From Bacteroidales bacterium (GTDB taxonomy: Bacteria; Bacteroidota; Bacteroidia; Bacteroidales; WCHB1-69): a DNA stretch of 64,000 bases. This document shows, piece by piece, positions 1 to 7,853 of the stretch. Each line of letters begins with the position of its first letter. Within the stretch, counting starts at the first letter, position 1. The position numbers were made by a program, and so were the translations under genes. The stretch spans positions 24,303 to 88,302 of the forward strand of contig JAKSMI010000007.1 of the NCBI GenBank assembly GCA_024400635.1, read 5' to 3'. The notes beneath the pieces were generated by a model. The model was given only the letters and a program-made list of their open reading frames with translations. It did not search any database and was not told the origin of the DNA.

Positions 1-645
1 ATAAATCATCATCCCACTTGTTTAGGCTTGGTGAAAGGTGATCGTCCCATTCCTGATGTGCTGTTGTTTCATCCTCAAGTTGTTAAAGCGTTGGTGGAGC
101 GTGGTGTAAAGGTCTTTGTTCAGCGTGGTTATGCCGACCACACCTCCATGACGGATATGGATTACGCTAATGTTGGTGCGGATATTGTAGATGATTTCGT
201 GGCATTGACGCAATTGGCTAAGATTTTGGTCAAGTTTTCGCCTTTTACAGACATAGAGACGCAGATGCTTCAGAATGGGCAGATTATTGTGTCGAGAGTA
301 CTTCCATCCGAGTTGGACGTTCAGTATATTAATGTTTTAGCAAAGAAAAAGATTTCTGCTGTTGCCATCAATTTTATCAAAGGGAAAGATGGTTGGAGTG
401 TGTTGGATAATATTTTAATGTCATCCACCAATGCGGAAATTATGACGCAACGATTGGCACATTTTATTCTTCCGTTGATAGAATCGTTGTTGTTTTCCAA
501 CAACTTGCGCTATGGTGTGCAGACTAACCCAGCCTTGTTGGAAAGCATGTATTGTTATCGAGGGACATTGTGCAACAAAATGATAGCCACGCAGTTAGAT
601 GTAATGTGGAAGGATATTCTTTCGATATGCTTTGACTTAAATTAA
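1..645 (+). CDS. Alanine dehydrogenase/transhydrogenase N-domain-like protein, 5' partial
   Basis: The frame is open from the window edge, so the true start is outside. The visible part resembles the catalytic N-terminal domain of alanine dehydrogenase and the PntA transhydrogenase (VKALVERG, the TDMDYANVGADIV stretch, LAKILVKFSP, ISAVAINFIK). In that family a Lys in the VK.P motif binds substrate and is present here (ILVKFSP). The His of the usual YLHLA motif is replaced by SRVLPSE. The protein stops after about 215 visible residues, without the Rossmann NAD-binding domain with GxGxxG that should follow. The tail is Cys-rich and unlike the family. It could be a stand-alone domain or a truncated gene. 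Enzyme activity is doubtful. Confidence 0.6.
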   Translation: MNHHPTCLGLVKGDRPIPDVLLFHPQVVKALVERGVKVFVQRGYADHTSMTDMDYANVGADIVDDFVALTQLAKILVKFSPFTDIETQMLQNGQIIVSRVLPSELDVQYINVLAKKKISAVAINFIKGKDGWSVLDNILMSSTNAEIMTQRLAHFILPLIESLLFSNNLRYGVQTNPALLESMYCYRGTLCNKMIATQLDVMWKDILSICFDLN

Positions 646-788
646 AAAACAATAACCCTATACTTAAACGAACTATTCACTGGCGGACTCGTTATTCTGT
701 GGGTCCAATGATAGAAGGATGTAAAGAAAACTCTCGTTTATAGTTTCATATTTTTACATACAACTAAACTCTTGTTTCTTTTTTTTAT

Positions 789-796
789 TATTTTTG
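789..796 (+). promoter_or_regulatory. Bacteroidetes-type -7 box
   Basis: TATTTTTG matches the TAnnTTTG -7 consensus and lies 26 bases before the ATG of the membrane protein gene. No clear TTTG -33 element is at the ideal distance. The rest of the 177-base gap after the preceding gene holds nothing else I recognise. Confidence 0.45.
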
Positions 797-822
797 CATT
801 TTAATTTATTGGATAAAATATT

Positions 823-1629
823 ATGAGTATTCTTGAGTATTTAAACAACAACACATTTTATTCTTTGCCCGAAATCTTGAATCTGCATCACGGCAATCCA
901 TTGGGTTTGACTCCAGTGGCAGAATTGATATTCATCTTTGTGGTTGTGGCTATTATGGGCTATTTCAACCATAGAATCAGATATTATGGAAAATCACAGT
1001 ATTATCCAGTTTTGTATACACTGCTGGCTATTTCAACCATCTCTATTTTTTATTATTGTTTTCAGGCGGATTTGCCGACCATTGAGCCGCACAATCCATT
1101 TGCAAAACCTTGCATTGGATGGTTCTGCTACCCAGATGCCGTAGGTTGGACTTGGGCTATCATTGGTATTGCAGGTATGATGATTGTGATTTACAATATG
1201 TTGATTGCGGTGATGCAGACCACTGCTGAAATGTCGGTGCATGCTAAATTGATAGAAGGCAAACCATGGAAAGAATGGAAATGGGCTGTTTATATTTCTT
1301 TGTTTGGTGTTGCAGCGATTGGCTTCAGTCATACTGGAACGCACGAATTTGCCACATGGACATTGATTATAACCCAGTTGATTCTTCTGCTTTTTGTTAT
1401 TGGCAAAATTATCTTCGACAGCATCAGATGCAAAAACGCTTTGTGGGGTATTTCTATCGGTTTGGTGTTTTACATCAGTCTGATTGCCATTATGATGTTG
1501 ACGACTGAATGTATGTATGGAACAGCTTATTTCTTTGTGGGCTGTTTGGCGATTTTCTCTGCAGCTAAGGCAAGAAAGAAAAATGCCAAAAAATCCTCAT
1601 ACGACAATACAATCGATGGCAAGCAATAG
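823..1629 (+). CDS. Polytopic inner membrane protein of unknown function
   Basis: A 268-residue protein with about six or seven hydrophobic segments, for example FIFVVVAIMGYF, TLLAISTISIFYYC, WAIIGIAGMMIVIY, LILLLFVIGKIIF, ISIGLVFYISLIAIMML and AYFFVGCLAIFSA. It ends in a basic tail (KARKKNAKKSSYD). I do not recognise the family. The start is the ATG shortly after a TAnnTTTG box and has no Shine-Dalgarno sequence, as is usual in Bacteroidetes. It converges on the truncated fabD gene, with about 108 bases between that hold no clear terminator. Confidence 0.7.
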   Translation: MSILEYLNNNTFYSLPEILNLHHGNPLGLTPVAELIFIFVVVAIMGYFNHRIRYYGKSQYYPVLYTLLAISTISIFYYCFQADLPTIEPHNPFAKPCIGWFCYPDAVGWTWAIIGIAGMMIVIYNMLIAVMQTTAEMSVHAKLIEGKPWKEWKWAVYISLFGVAAIGFSHTGTHEFATWTLIITQLILLLFVIGKIIFDSIRCKNALWGISIGLVFYISLIAIMMLTTECMYGTAYFFVGCLAIFSAAKARKKNAKKSSYDNTIDGKQ

Positions 1630-1737
1630 GCGTGATAATTTCATCGTATGATGGATAAAAGAACTGACCCGCAAACACCCTGATGACCATTGACATGGAG
1701 TTGAAGATGGAGTCGGTGATGTGGTCAACTTTCAGCA

Positions 1738-2466
1738 TTATGCTTCCAATGATTTCTGAATCCTTCTGATGAGTCCGGTCAGAACCATTCCGGGGCCGCA
1801 CTCTACGAACTCTTCCGCACCATCATTAATCATATTGATGACGGTCTGAGTCCATCGGACGGATGAAGTCAATTGTGCCAGAAGGTTCTTCTTGATTACC
1901 ACAGGGTCGGAATATGGCTTTGCATCCACATTCTGGTAAATCGGACAGCAAGGAGTCTTGAACTCCGCCTTCTCGATGGCGGCAGCCAGTTCCACACGTG
2001 CAGGCTCCATCAGCGGAGAATGGTAGGCACCACCCACAGCCAAAGGCAAAGCACGCTTTGCGCCAGCCTCCTTCAGTCGGGCACAAGCCTCTTTCACTGA
2101 TTCCACTTCACCGGAGATTACCACCTGCCCGGGGCTGTTGTAGTTTACAGGAACCACCACACCCTCAATCTCCGAGCACACCTTCTCAATGGTCTCGTCA
2201 GGAAGATTGATGATGGCAGCCATCGTTCCGGGAACCTTCTCGCAACAAGCCTGCATAGCCATTGCACGGGCATACACTAAACGGAGTCCGACCTCGAAGC
2301 TCAATGAGCCAGCAGCAACCAGAGCCGAGAACTCGCCCAACGAATGACCGGCCACCATATCGGGCTTGAAGTCATCCATACACAGGGCAGTGATAACCGA
2401 ATGCAGGAAGACGGCCGGCTGAGTCACCTTTGTCTGCTTCAGGTCATCCTCAGTGTCACCTTCTTC
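1738..2466 (-). pseudogene. fabD: 5'-truncated fabD (malonyl-CoA:ACP transacylase)
   Basis: FabD transfers malonyl from CoA to acyl carrier protein in fatty acid synthesis. The body of the enzyme is intact: active-site Ser in GHSLGEFSAL, the Arg in VYARAMAMQ, the His in GGAYHSPLM, and the family's C-terminal GPGMVLTGLIRRI. The first ~55 residues, including the FPGQG motif, are missing. The reading frame instead runs upstream without a stop into an IS5-type transposase fragment. FabD homology starts at about DDLKQTKVTQPAVF near 2455. No native start remains, so this is a remnant, and a complete fabD must exist elsewhere. An unrecognised frame (MLKVDHITDSIFNSMS) follows it in the same direction. 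Confidence 0.85.
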
Positions 2467-2837
2467 CTCGTTCCAAAGCTCGCTGCCGTGCCCCTCCTTG
2501 AGGGGCCTTGTTCTCTTCGCGGGTGTTCCTTTGCCGGGGAACCTCCACGAAACTGCCGTCAATAATCACGCCCCGGTTCAGAATCAAATTGCTGTCTCTC
2601 AGTAATTTGTCGAAATCATTGAAGAGCTTTTCAAACAAGTGCTTTTCCGTCAGCTGGTTCTTGAACACCCAGATTGTTCGGGCATCCGGCACCTTGTCGC
2701 CGCTTGCCAGTCCGAGGAAATTCCGGAAACTCGTTCTGTCAACAATCTGGTATTCAGTCTGTTCGTCGCTCAGATTGTACATGCGCTGCAGCACGAAATC
2801 CGCGGTTTCCAGTCCGTTTGTAGGTTTGCCTTTTCAT
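2467..2837 (-). pseudogene. IS5-type transposase remnant, internally deleted and frameshifted
   Basis: The frame with MYNLSDEQTEYQIVDRTSFR, FLGLASGDKVPDARTIWVFK and GVIIDGSFVEVPRQRNTREEN is the DUF772 part and first catalytic Asp region of an IS5-family transposase. The native ATG at 2837 begins MKRQTYKR, resembling the start of the element at the right window edge (MDTYKRAYRK). About 60-70 residues between that start and the DUF772 part are missing. A one-base shift occurs near 2507, after which the frame reads LKEGHGSELWNEE before joining fabD. No downstream half or right terminal repeat is visible, so the element is dead. Confidence 0.8.
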
Positions 2838-2860
2838 TTTAATGTCGTTGAAATTTTCTG

Positions 2861-2891
2861 CAAATATACAAATAATTATTTGATTATCAAA
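2861..2891 (-). promoter_or_regulatory. Transposase promoter, TTTG-N19-TATATTTG
   Basis: On the minus strand TTTG (2888-2891) is followed after exactly 19 bases by TATATTTG (2861-2868), a full Bacteroidetes promoter. The same arrangement, with flanking TCTTTGATAATCAAATAA, occurs before the transposase at the right window edge. This confirms that both come from one IS family. Confidence 0.75.
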
Positions 2892-3080
2892 GATTTACAT
2901 CAAATTATTTTTAATAAAAAAAACGTTTGGAGTGACGATGTTGGACTCAGCGAATTCACCCTCAAGATTGCGGACCCCATCAAATTAAAACTTCCTTAAC
3001 AAAACCGGCAATGAAATGACGGAAATTGCGCTTTTTAACGTTGTATATTACTGAAAATCAATTGGTTTTAATTAGAAGTC

Positions 3081-3190
3081 ACTACATATTTTGTAGAACT
3101 CCGCAATTCCGCTGCAAAATTACTGCTTTTCCCCGATATAGAAGCCCCTTTCCGGAAAAATCCTTACACATTAAGCGTTTTTAACATTTG
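3081..3190 (-). repeat. Promoter-bearing repeat, copy A
   Basis: This block aligns without gaps to 12810-12919, with roughly three quarters identity. Shared cores include GCTGCAAAATTAC, CTTTTCCCCGA and TTACACATTAA. On the minus strand both carry TAATTTTGCAGCG, a TAnnTTTG -7 box (3115-3122 here). Copy B leads into the abiEi antitoxin gene. Copy A leads into about 250 bases without a recognisable gene (roughly 2838-3080 including the IS end), so its original downstream gene seems lost. Confidence 0.65.
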
Positions 3191-3248
3191 AGTCCCTCAC
3201 CCCTTCCTTCGACCATCGGTTGCCGAGCTCGTCGAGGTGCAGGAACCA

Positions 3249-3286
3249 CCTCTAACCTTTAACCTCTAACCTCTCACCTTTAACCT
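3249..3286. repeat. AACCTCT/AACCTTT short tandem repeat
   Basis: Imperfect tandem 6-7 base units (CTCTAACC, CTTTAACC, CTCTCACC) overlap the 3' end of the metallo-beta-lactamase gene, where they are translated as KGERLEVKG. A close relative at 10554-10576 ends the glycosyltransferase remnant as RLEVRG. Confidence 0.7.
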
Positions 3287-3827
3287 CGTGTCCCGCACAT
3301 ACCACCTTCCCTTCAGCCAATGCCAAAACACGTTCTACCAAAGCGGCAGCCTGAGCCTTGTTGCCATGCGGAAGGTTGGTCACCACCTTACAACCGGGGA
3401 TGTAGGCATCGCCTGTGAATATTACCTTTTCATCGGCATAGCAGATGCTGGAGGGGTTGTGCCCGGGCGTTTCATACACCTCAAGGCCGCACAGCTTGTC
3501 GCCCTCCTTCACCACCTGCACGTTGGGGCAATCTATGCTGACGGGAGACCCGTGATAGAGCGATAAATTCAGCTTGTCATCCGCCAATGCCGCCTTGCCC
3601 CATTCGTTGGTGTATATCGCCACCTCGGGGAACTTTTCTAAAAGCGCAGGCAGTCCATAGATATGGTCGAAGTGCGCGTGCGTCAGCAGCACACCCTCAA
3701 CCTTCAAATCCAGCAACCGCCTGCAGTTTTCGTTGGTTGGTGAGCCATGTTTACCCTGAGCTGGTCGAAGGGAACCATCGTTATCGTTGACTAAGTCATC
3801 CCCCATAAACCATACACCATAAACCAT
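3252..3827 (-). pseudogene. Metallo-beta-lactamase-fold hydrolase with replaced N-terminus
   Basis: A small MBL-fold hydrolase of the glyoxalase-II-like type. The metal ligands are all present: THAHFDH, TPGHNPSS, FTGDAY and CAGHE. Native homology begins at about NCRRLLDLKVEG. The preceding 30 residues (MVYGVWFMGDD and onward) are a translation of short DNA repeats, so the usual first strands of the fold are missing and the C-terminus also runs into repeats. The core could still fold, but as written this is probably a broken gene. Its neighbours upstream are the aldo/keto reductase and a C-terminal gene fragment. Confidence 0.65.
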
Positions 3828-3838
3828 ACACCCTAAAC
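3754..3838. repeat. Composite repeat cluster at a gene break
   Basis: Three repeat types sit next to each other: the near-palindrome CCTGAGCTGGTCGAAGG, a CATCGTTATCGTT unit (also near 10487 and related to the wzc tail repeats), and two copies of the 14-mer CATAAACCATACAC followed by CCTAAAC. Together they replace the 5' end of the hydrolase gene. Confidence 0.7.
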
Positions 3839-3925
3839 AATCTCCATCAGATAATCATTCTTCGAGAACATCTTGCCGTACTGGGGAACCAGTAGAGAGG
3901 AAGCAATGGTCTCTCCACGAAGCCG
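3833..3925 (-). pseudogene. C-terminal fragment of an unrecognised gene
   Basis: Between the aldo/keto reductase and the hydrolase one frame reads RLRGETIASSLLVPQYGK, continues with MFSKNDYLMEIV and stops. It has no start. It looks like a genuine protein end rather than random sequence, but I cannot name the family. It abuts the repeat cluster. Confidence 0.3.
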
Positions 3926-3936
3926 TCAGTTGCATT

Positions 3937-4923
3937 TTAGAATAACTTATACCTTATTAAGTCTATAATATCAAACAAACTATTTGATGGATGTTCTGCA
4001 TTCCATTCCACAAATTCTTCCCTTTGGCGAACTTTTCTAAAAAATCCTTGTTGTTGTCCCAATGGATTATAGTTCAAAAATTTACCACCATCCATTGAAT
4101 CAATCATTGCCATATCTTCATTAGTAAGTGCAAAATCAAAGATGCTAATATTTTCTTTCAGGTGTTCAATATTCCATGTCTTTGGTATCATTATTATGCC
4201 CTGTTGTTGCATCCAACGAAGAACAATTTGTACAACTGACTTATTATATTTTGATGCTATATTCAATAACACATCGTTCTCTACAATCCCCTTCCTCGGT
4301 TCTATTGAACGGAAATGACTGAATGTGAACATTGCTTGAGGCACAATCCCTTTATTATGACAATACTTTATCAATGATTTTTGCGTATTCAAAGGGCTAA
4401 TTTCAAATTGATTTACAGCAGGGACAATATCAGATATCTCTGCCAATGCATCTATATGAGGTTGCAAAAAATTGCTGACTCCTATTGCCTTTATACGTCC
4501 TTCTTTATATAACACTTCCAATGCCTTCCACATCTTATCTGCGTTGGGATAAGGATAGTGAATTAAAAACAAGTCAATATATTCGGTCCCGAGATTATCA
4601 AAAGACTCTTGAATTACATCTTTAATAGTACGCCCATTAGGTATATTCAAAATACTTCTGCGACCATACTTATACTGACCTCTATTAAGAGCTGCAGCAT
4701 TAATTTTAGTCGTCAAGAAAACATCTTCACGCTTAATTCCATTATCTTTCAAAGCCTGACAGATGGCTTTTTCATTTTTGTACTTCCATGCCGTGTCAAA
4801 CTGACGATAACCCATTTCGTATGCTTCACCAATGGTCCGAGTCATTTCTTCATTAGGTATAAGAAACGTGCCTAAACCTAATTGAGGCATCTGAACGCCA
4901 TTATTCAAAGTTATCATTTTCAT
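3937..4923 (-). CDS. Aldo/keto reductase
   Basis: A 328-residue TIM-barrel NADPH-dependent carbonyl reductase. The catalytic tetrad is visible: Asp and Tyr in FDTAWKYKNE, Lys in FLTTKI, His in FLIHYPYP. The cofactor region IPKTWNIEHLKENI is near the C-terminus. The ATG overlaps the stop of the preceding ATP-grasp gene by four bases (ATGA), so the two are probably translationally coupled. It is the last intact gene of the locus; reduction of a sugar or aldehyde intermediate is likely but the substrate is unknown. The tail after QQQGFF is longer than usual. Confidence 0.85.
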   Translation of the reverse strand: MKMITLNNGVQMPQLGLGTFLIPNEEMTRTIGEAYEMGYRQFDTAWKYKNEKAICQALKDNGIKREDVFLTTKINAAALNRGQYKYGRRSILNIPNGRTIKDVIQESFDNLGTEYIDLFLIHYPYPNADKMWKALEVLYKEGRIKAIGVSNFLQPHIDALAEISDIVPAVNQFEISPLNTQKSLIKYCHNKGIVPQAMFTFSHFRSIEPRKGIVENDVLLNIASKYNKSVVQIVLRWMQQQGIIMIPKTWNIEHLKENISIFDFALTNEDMAMIDSMDGGKFLNYNPLGQQQGFFRKVRQREEFVEWNAEHPSNSLFDIIDLIRYKLF

Positions 4924-5896
4924 AAGCCAAGTCCTTTCATTATTTTGTCTTTATAACCGTATGATCCTACAAATTCTATCATATCGAGATCTGGGAGATG
5001 ATTACCTTCTATCAACAAAGGGCCTTTATCTGTGATAGCCACATCCCATCCTATATACCTGCAATCTGGCAGCAAGTTTGCCGCGCGTTCACAGATATTT
5101 CTCACTTCATTCCAATAAGGTATCTTACGTCCAAGCATACAAATTTCTGTTCCAGGATGAATATACGAACTATTACCATTGGCGGCATAGTATGGAGAGA
5201 TTATATAACCTAGATCTTGGTCAATCTCGTATGCGCAACCTCCAGAATGGCTATTGTCAACTATCGACTCACCTATACCAGCGCGGACTACGGTCTTAAT
5301 AATGGATATCTTTCCCGTATCTGCATGACGTACCGTGTAAACACGTATTGTATTGACAGACTTATTACCAAATACCATATCGGGGTGTTGAATAATTTTT
5401 TCTTCTATCATCACATCTGATGCACAACAATTCTCAAACACCGTCTTTATTTCTTCGTCTGTATTTGGCATCTCGCACAAGATAACACCATCACCTTCAA
5501 GTCCGCTCATTGGCTTAATAATCGCACATTTGTGTCTATTGCAGAAGACTTTAAAATCATCAAAATTCATCGTTTTTGAATAGAGCCAATCTCTCCCTAC
5601 AAAATCAGCAAAGTAAGTGTTGAAATCCACCTTCTCTTTAAGATAATGGATTGAATCCGATTTATTCGCTATTGCAACAACTTTACGCCAATTCTTATAG
5701 GTAAAGACTTTTCTGCGTTCACATGCGCTTCTTTTGTAGAAGTTTCCTACGACATAGTGATTAAGCGCGCATCCATACCGTAAGCGTGCCCAAACACTAT
5801 CAATATACATACAAAATTTGCCCCCCCCCCCCCAACGGCAACAGCGAGGGAATCAATTGCAGATTTGTATTTTTTTATACCATTAAATATAATCAT
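4920..5896 (-). CDS. Sugar-transfer-associated ATP-grasp protein, phase-variable, currently out of frame
   Basis: Matches the family of ATP-grasp enzymes found with glycosyltransferases (PF14397 type). ATP-grasp features are KPMSGLEGDGV, VMIEEKIIQHP, NTIRVYTVR, HPGTEICMLG and the metal-binding end YIGWDVAITDKGPLLIEGNH. The natural start is probably the ATG at 5896, ten bases after the stop of the upstream gene, giving MIIFNGIKKYKS and a Gly run. The G13 tract (5821-5833) places this start out of frame with the body. G14 or G11 would give an uninterrupted protein of about 325 residues. An internal ATG at 5810 could allow weak translation of a shortened form. The acceptor is unknown; an amino acid or sugar acid ligation is an inference. 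Confidence 0.8.
5821..5833 (-). repeat. Poly-G tract (13), OFF
   Basis: Thirteen consecutive C on the plus strand, G on the coding strand, between the upstream ATG at 5896 and the conserved body of the ATP-grasp gene. In-frame lengths are 11 or 14. Confidence 0.85.
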
Positions 5897-5905
5897 TTCG
5901 TAATG

Positions 5906-6875
5906 CTATTTGTCCAAAGAAAGTTTATACAAGTCGCCAAGAGTCATATCGAACTCAGCAGGATGGAAAGATGCGAAACCTTCATTACTAGAATCAAATG
6001 TCAATTCTGCAAGGTAAAGTTTTTCATCTGTATCAAAGAAGTCAACACGTATAAAGGGAAATCCCTTAGAAAGCACTTGAGCATATTCTATCATTTGTTC
6101 AAGATGTTTCGGTTTTTCTGCATCGCATGAAGGGTGATCTTCGTACTGTACATCCATTTTATTCCATTCTTTATCATACATTGCAAAGAGAGGGCCTTCT
6201 GAGCCAAAACGTTCTTTGACAAATAAGCAACAATAAACCAGCCCATCAAAACAAAACCATTTGTAATCATATAATTGATCAGCTATATTTTCAATATACT
6301 CTTCCGCCAAAATCATCGGTTTTGCCTTATAGTAGTTCGTTACCAAAGAATTCATAAGCGTATTCTCTGGTTTGAGCCAGTCATGCAATTGCTTCTTCAA
6401 TTTTTCAAAGTCTGTTTCTGATTTCTTCTTAATTACCTTTATGCATTGTCCACTAGACTGCATGTTTGCCTTCAAGATAAAGGTTTCAGGCAAATGGGGG
6501 GGTGATTTTCCACGCATTTTCAAGTGCTTCAATACTATCCCAAGCTCCATACATTGGAACTACATGCCCTTTTCCCAATTTTTCGTCTATGTAATCCTTA
6601 AAGGAAACTTTATCAGTTATTCTGTATCTATCTGGGTTCTGGCAGAAGAACTTGCTCCACTGACACTTTTCTGGGAATGTAGTTGGATGATGAATATCGA
6701 AACGATACCCCTGCATCTTCTCAAATAGGTCCATATCATACTTTACAAGGTGTTCCAAAGACCATTTGTCCATAGTACGCAATTCACCATATTTCAAGAA
6801 CCTGTTCAAACGCAAGGCTAAGGTTCTTAAATAAGGGCTACCGATTAATACTTTCTTTAGACTTTTGTTCAACAT
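5906..6875 (-). CDS. TupA-type ATP-grasp protein, split by a C7 tract
   Basis: Two frames together make one protein of about 322 residues. The first half (from the ATG at 6875) has PTTFPEKCQWSKFF, ITDKVSFKDYIDEKLG and HVVPMYGAWDSIE. The second half has PETFILKANMQSSG, PMILAEEYIE, YDYKWFCFDGLVY and PFIRVDFFDTDEKLYLAELT. This is the TupA-like family, named for teichuronopeptide synthesis. The break falls exactly at a run of seven C on the coding strand; six or nine would read KITPHLPETF or KITPPHLPETF. It sits four bases after the preceding gene. The run is short, so a sequencing error is more possible here than at the longer tracts. Confidence 0.75.
6496..6502 (-). repeat. Poly-C tract (7), frame-breaking
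   Basis: Seven G on the plus strand, C on the coding strand, encoding the Pro run of the TupA-type gene. The length is one more than the frame needs. Confidence 0.7.
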
Positions 6876-6879
6876 TTCT

Positions 6880-7846
6880 TCAACTTTTTAAGATTTTCAC
6901 CACATCTGCGTATGCACCAGGAGTTCCGAGGCTTTCCAAGGTGAATATCCCTGGGTTGTGATTGCCTTCAATGAGTTCTACACCATTTTGTGTGAATGCA
7001 ACATCCCAACCAATAAATCTGCATTGTGGTATTTTTTCTGCTGCCTTTGTGACGGCTTCTATGGCAAGTTCCCAATTAGGTAAATGATAACCAACCATAC
7101 AAGTTTCGGTTCCAGGATGAAATATTATGTCATAATTATTACCCTGAATGCCTTTGTGGTCAATGATGCCACTCTTAACATCAATCTCATAAAGTACACC
7201 TCCTGCTGAATAATTATCAACCACTGAATTACCAACCCCAACTCGTAAACCTGCTCGAACCACATGAGCCTTACCCTCTGTATCAAGAACCGTAAGAATA
7301 CGTGCAGAATTTACTGACTCATTTCCGAAAATCATTTTCTTGTGTTGACGTATTATCGTTTCTATTATTAAATTCTTATTTTTTAAATCTGTTAATAGTC
7401 GTTCAAAAGTTATGTCGCTGGTTTTAATTTTATAAATTCCTTCGCCTTCCATGTCATCAAGTGGTTTAATAAACAACTCTTCATTTTCAACGTACATTTT
7501 TTTTAACTTGCCTTCATCCATATTTTTAGAGCACAACCACTCCCTCTCTACAAACTCCGCAAAAAAGGCATTGAATTCATTTTTATTTTCCAAAAGGTGA
7601 ATGTAACTTCGATTATTATAACCTTTAATAATCCGTTCAACTTTTCTCTGAGTAAAAGCATGTTTACGTACAACCTTACTCATCAAATAGAAGTGTCCTT
7701 TTATATACTGATTTATCAAACAACCATATTTTAACAAGCAATATGAAGAGTCAAAATAGAACCACAAACGACTTATTCCAGTCTCTTTAGAGAGTTTCTT
7801 ACCCCCCCCCTATAACCTTTTGAATATAATTAACATACTGTTTCAT
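6880..7846 (-). CDS. Second sugar-transfer-associated ATP-grasp protein, phase-variable, currently out of frame
   Basis: A paralogue of the gene at 4920-5896: LLKYGCLINQYIKGHFY matches ARLRYGCALNHYVVGNFY. ATP-grasp motifs are FIKPLDDMEGEG, LIIETIIRQHKKM, NSARILTVLD, HPGTETCMVGYH and FIGWDVAFTQNGVELIEGNHNP. The natural ATG at 7846 begins eight bases after the upstream stop and reads MKQYVNYIQKVIGGG, then TAA because the tract is nine G. With eight or eleven G it continues through KKLSKETGISRLWF into the body. No good internal start exists (only a TTG at 7767), so expression is probably OFF in this sequence. Confidence 0.82.
7802..7810 (-). repeat. Poly-G tract (9), OFF
   Basis: Nine G on the coding strand, followed directly by TAA in the frame of the upstream ATG. 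Eight or eleven would restore the gene. Confidence 0.85.
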
Positions 7847-7853
7847 AGTTCAA

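Noticed and set aside
2508..2999. Plus-strand 163-codon open frame
   Set aside because: Most of it is antisense to the IS5 transposase remnant and has no protein features.
5786..6130. Plus-strand open frame through the poly-C tract (PPPP)
   Set aside because: It is antisense to two clear ATP-grasp genes and has no family resemblance; a shadow of the G-run.
6267..7000. Homopolymer breaks explained only by sequencing error
   Set aside because: Possible for the C7 run, but long genes outside the locus are intact and breaks occur only at long G/C runs, so it is kept as an alternative rather than the main reading.
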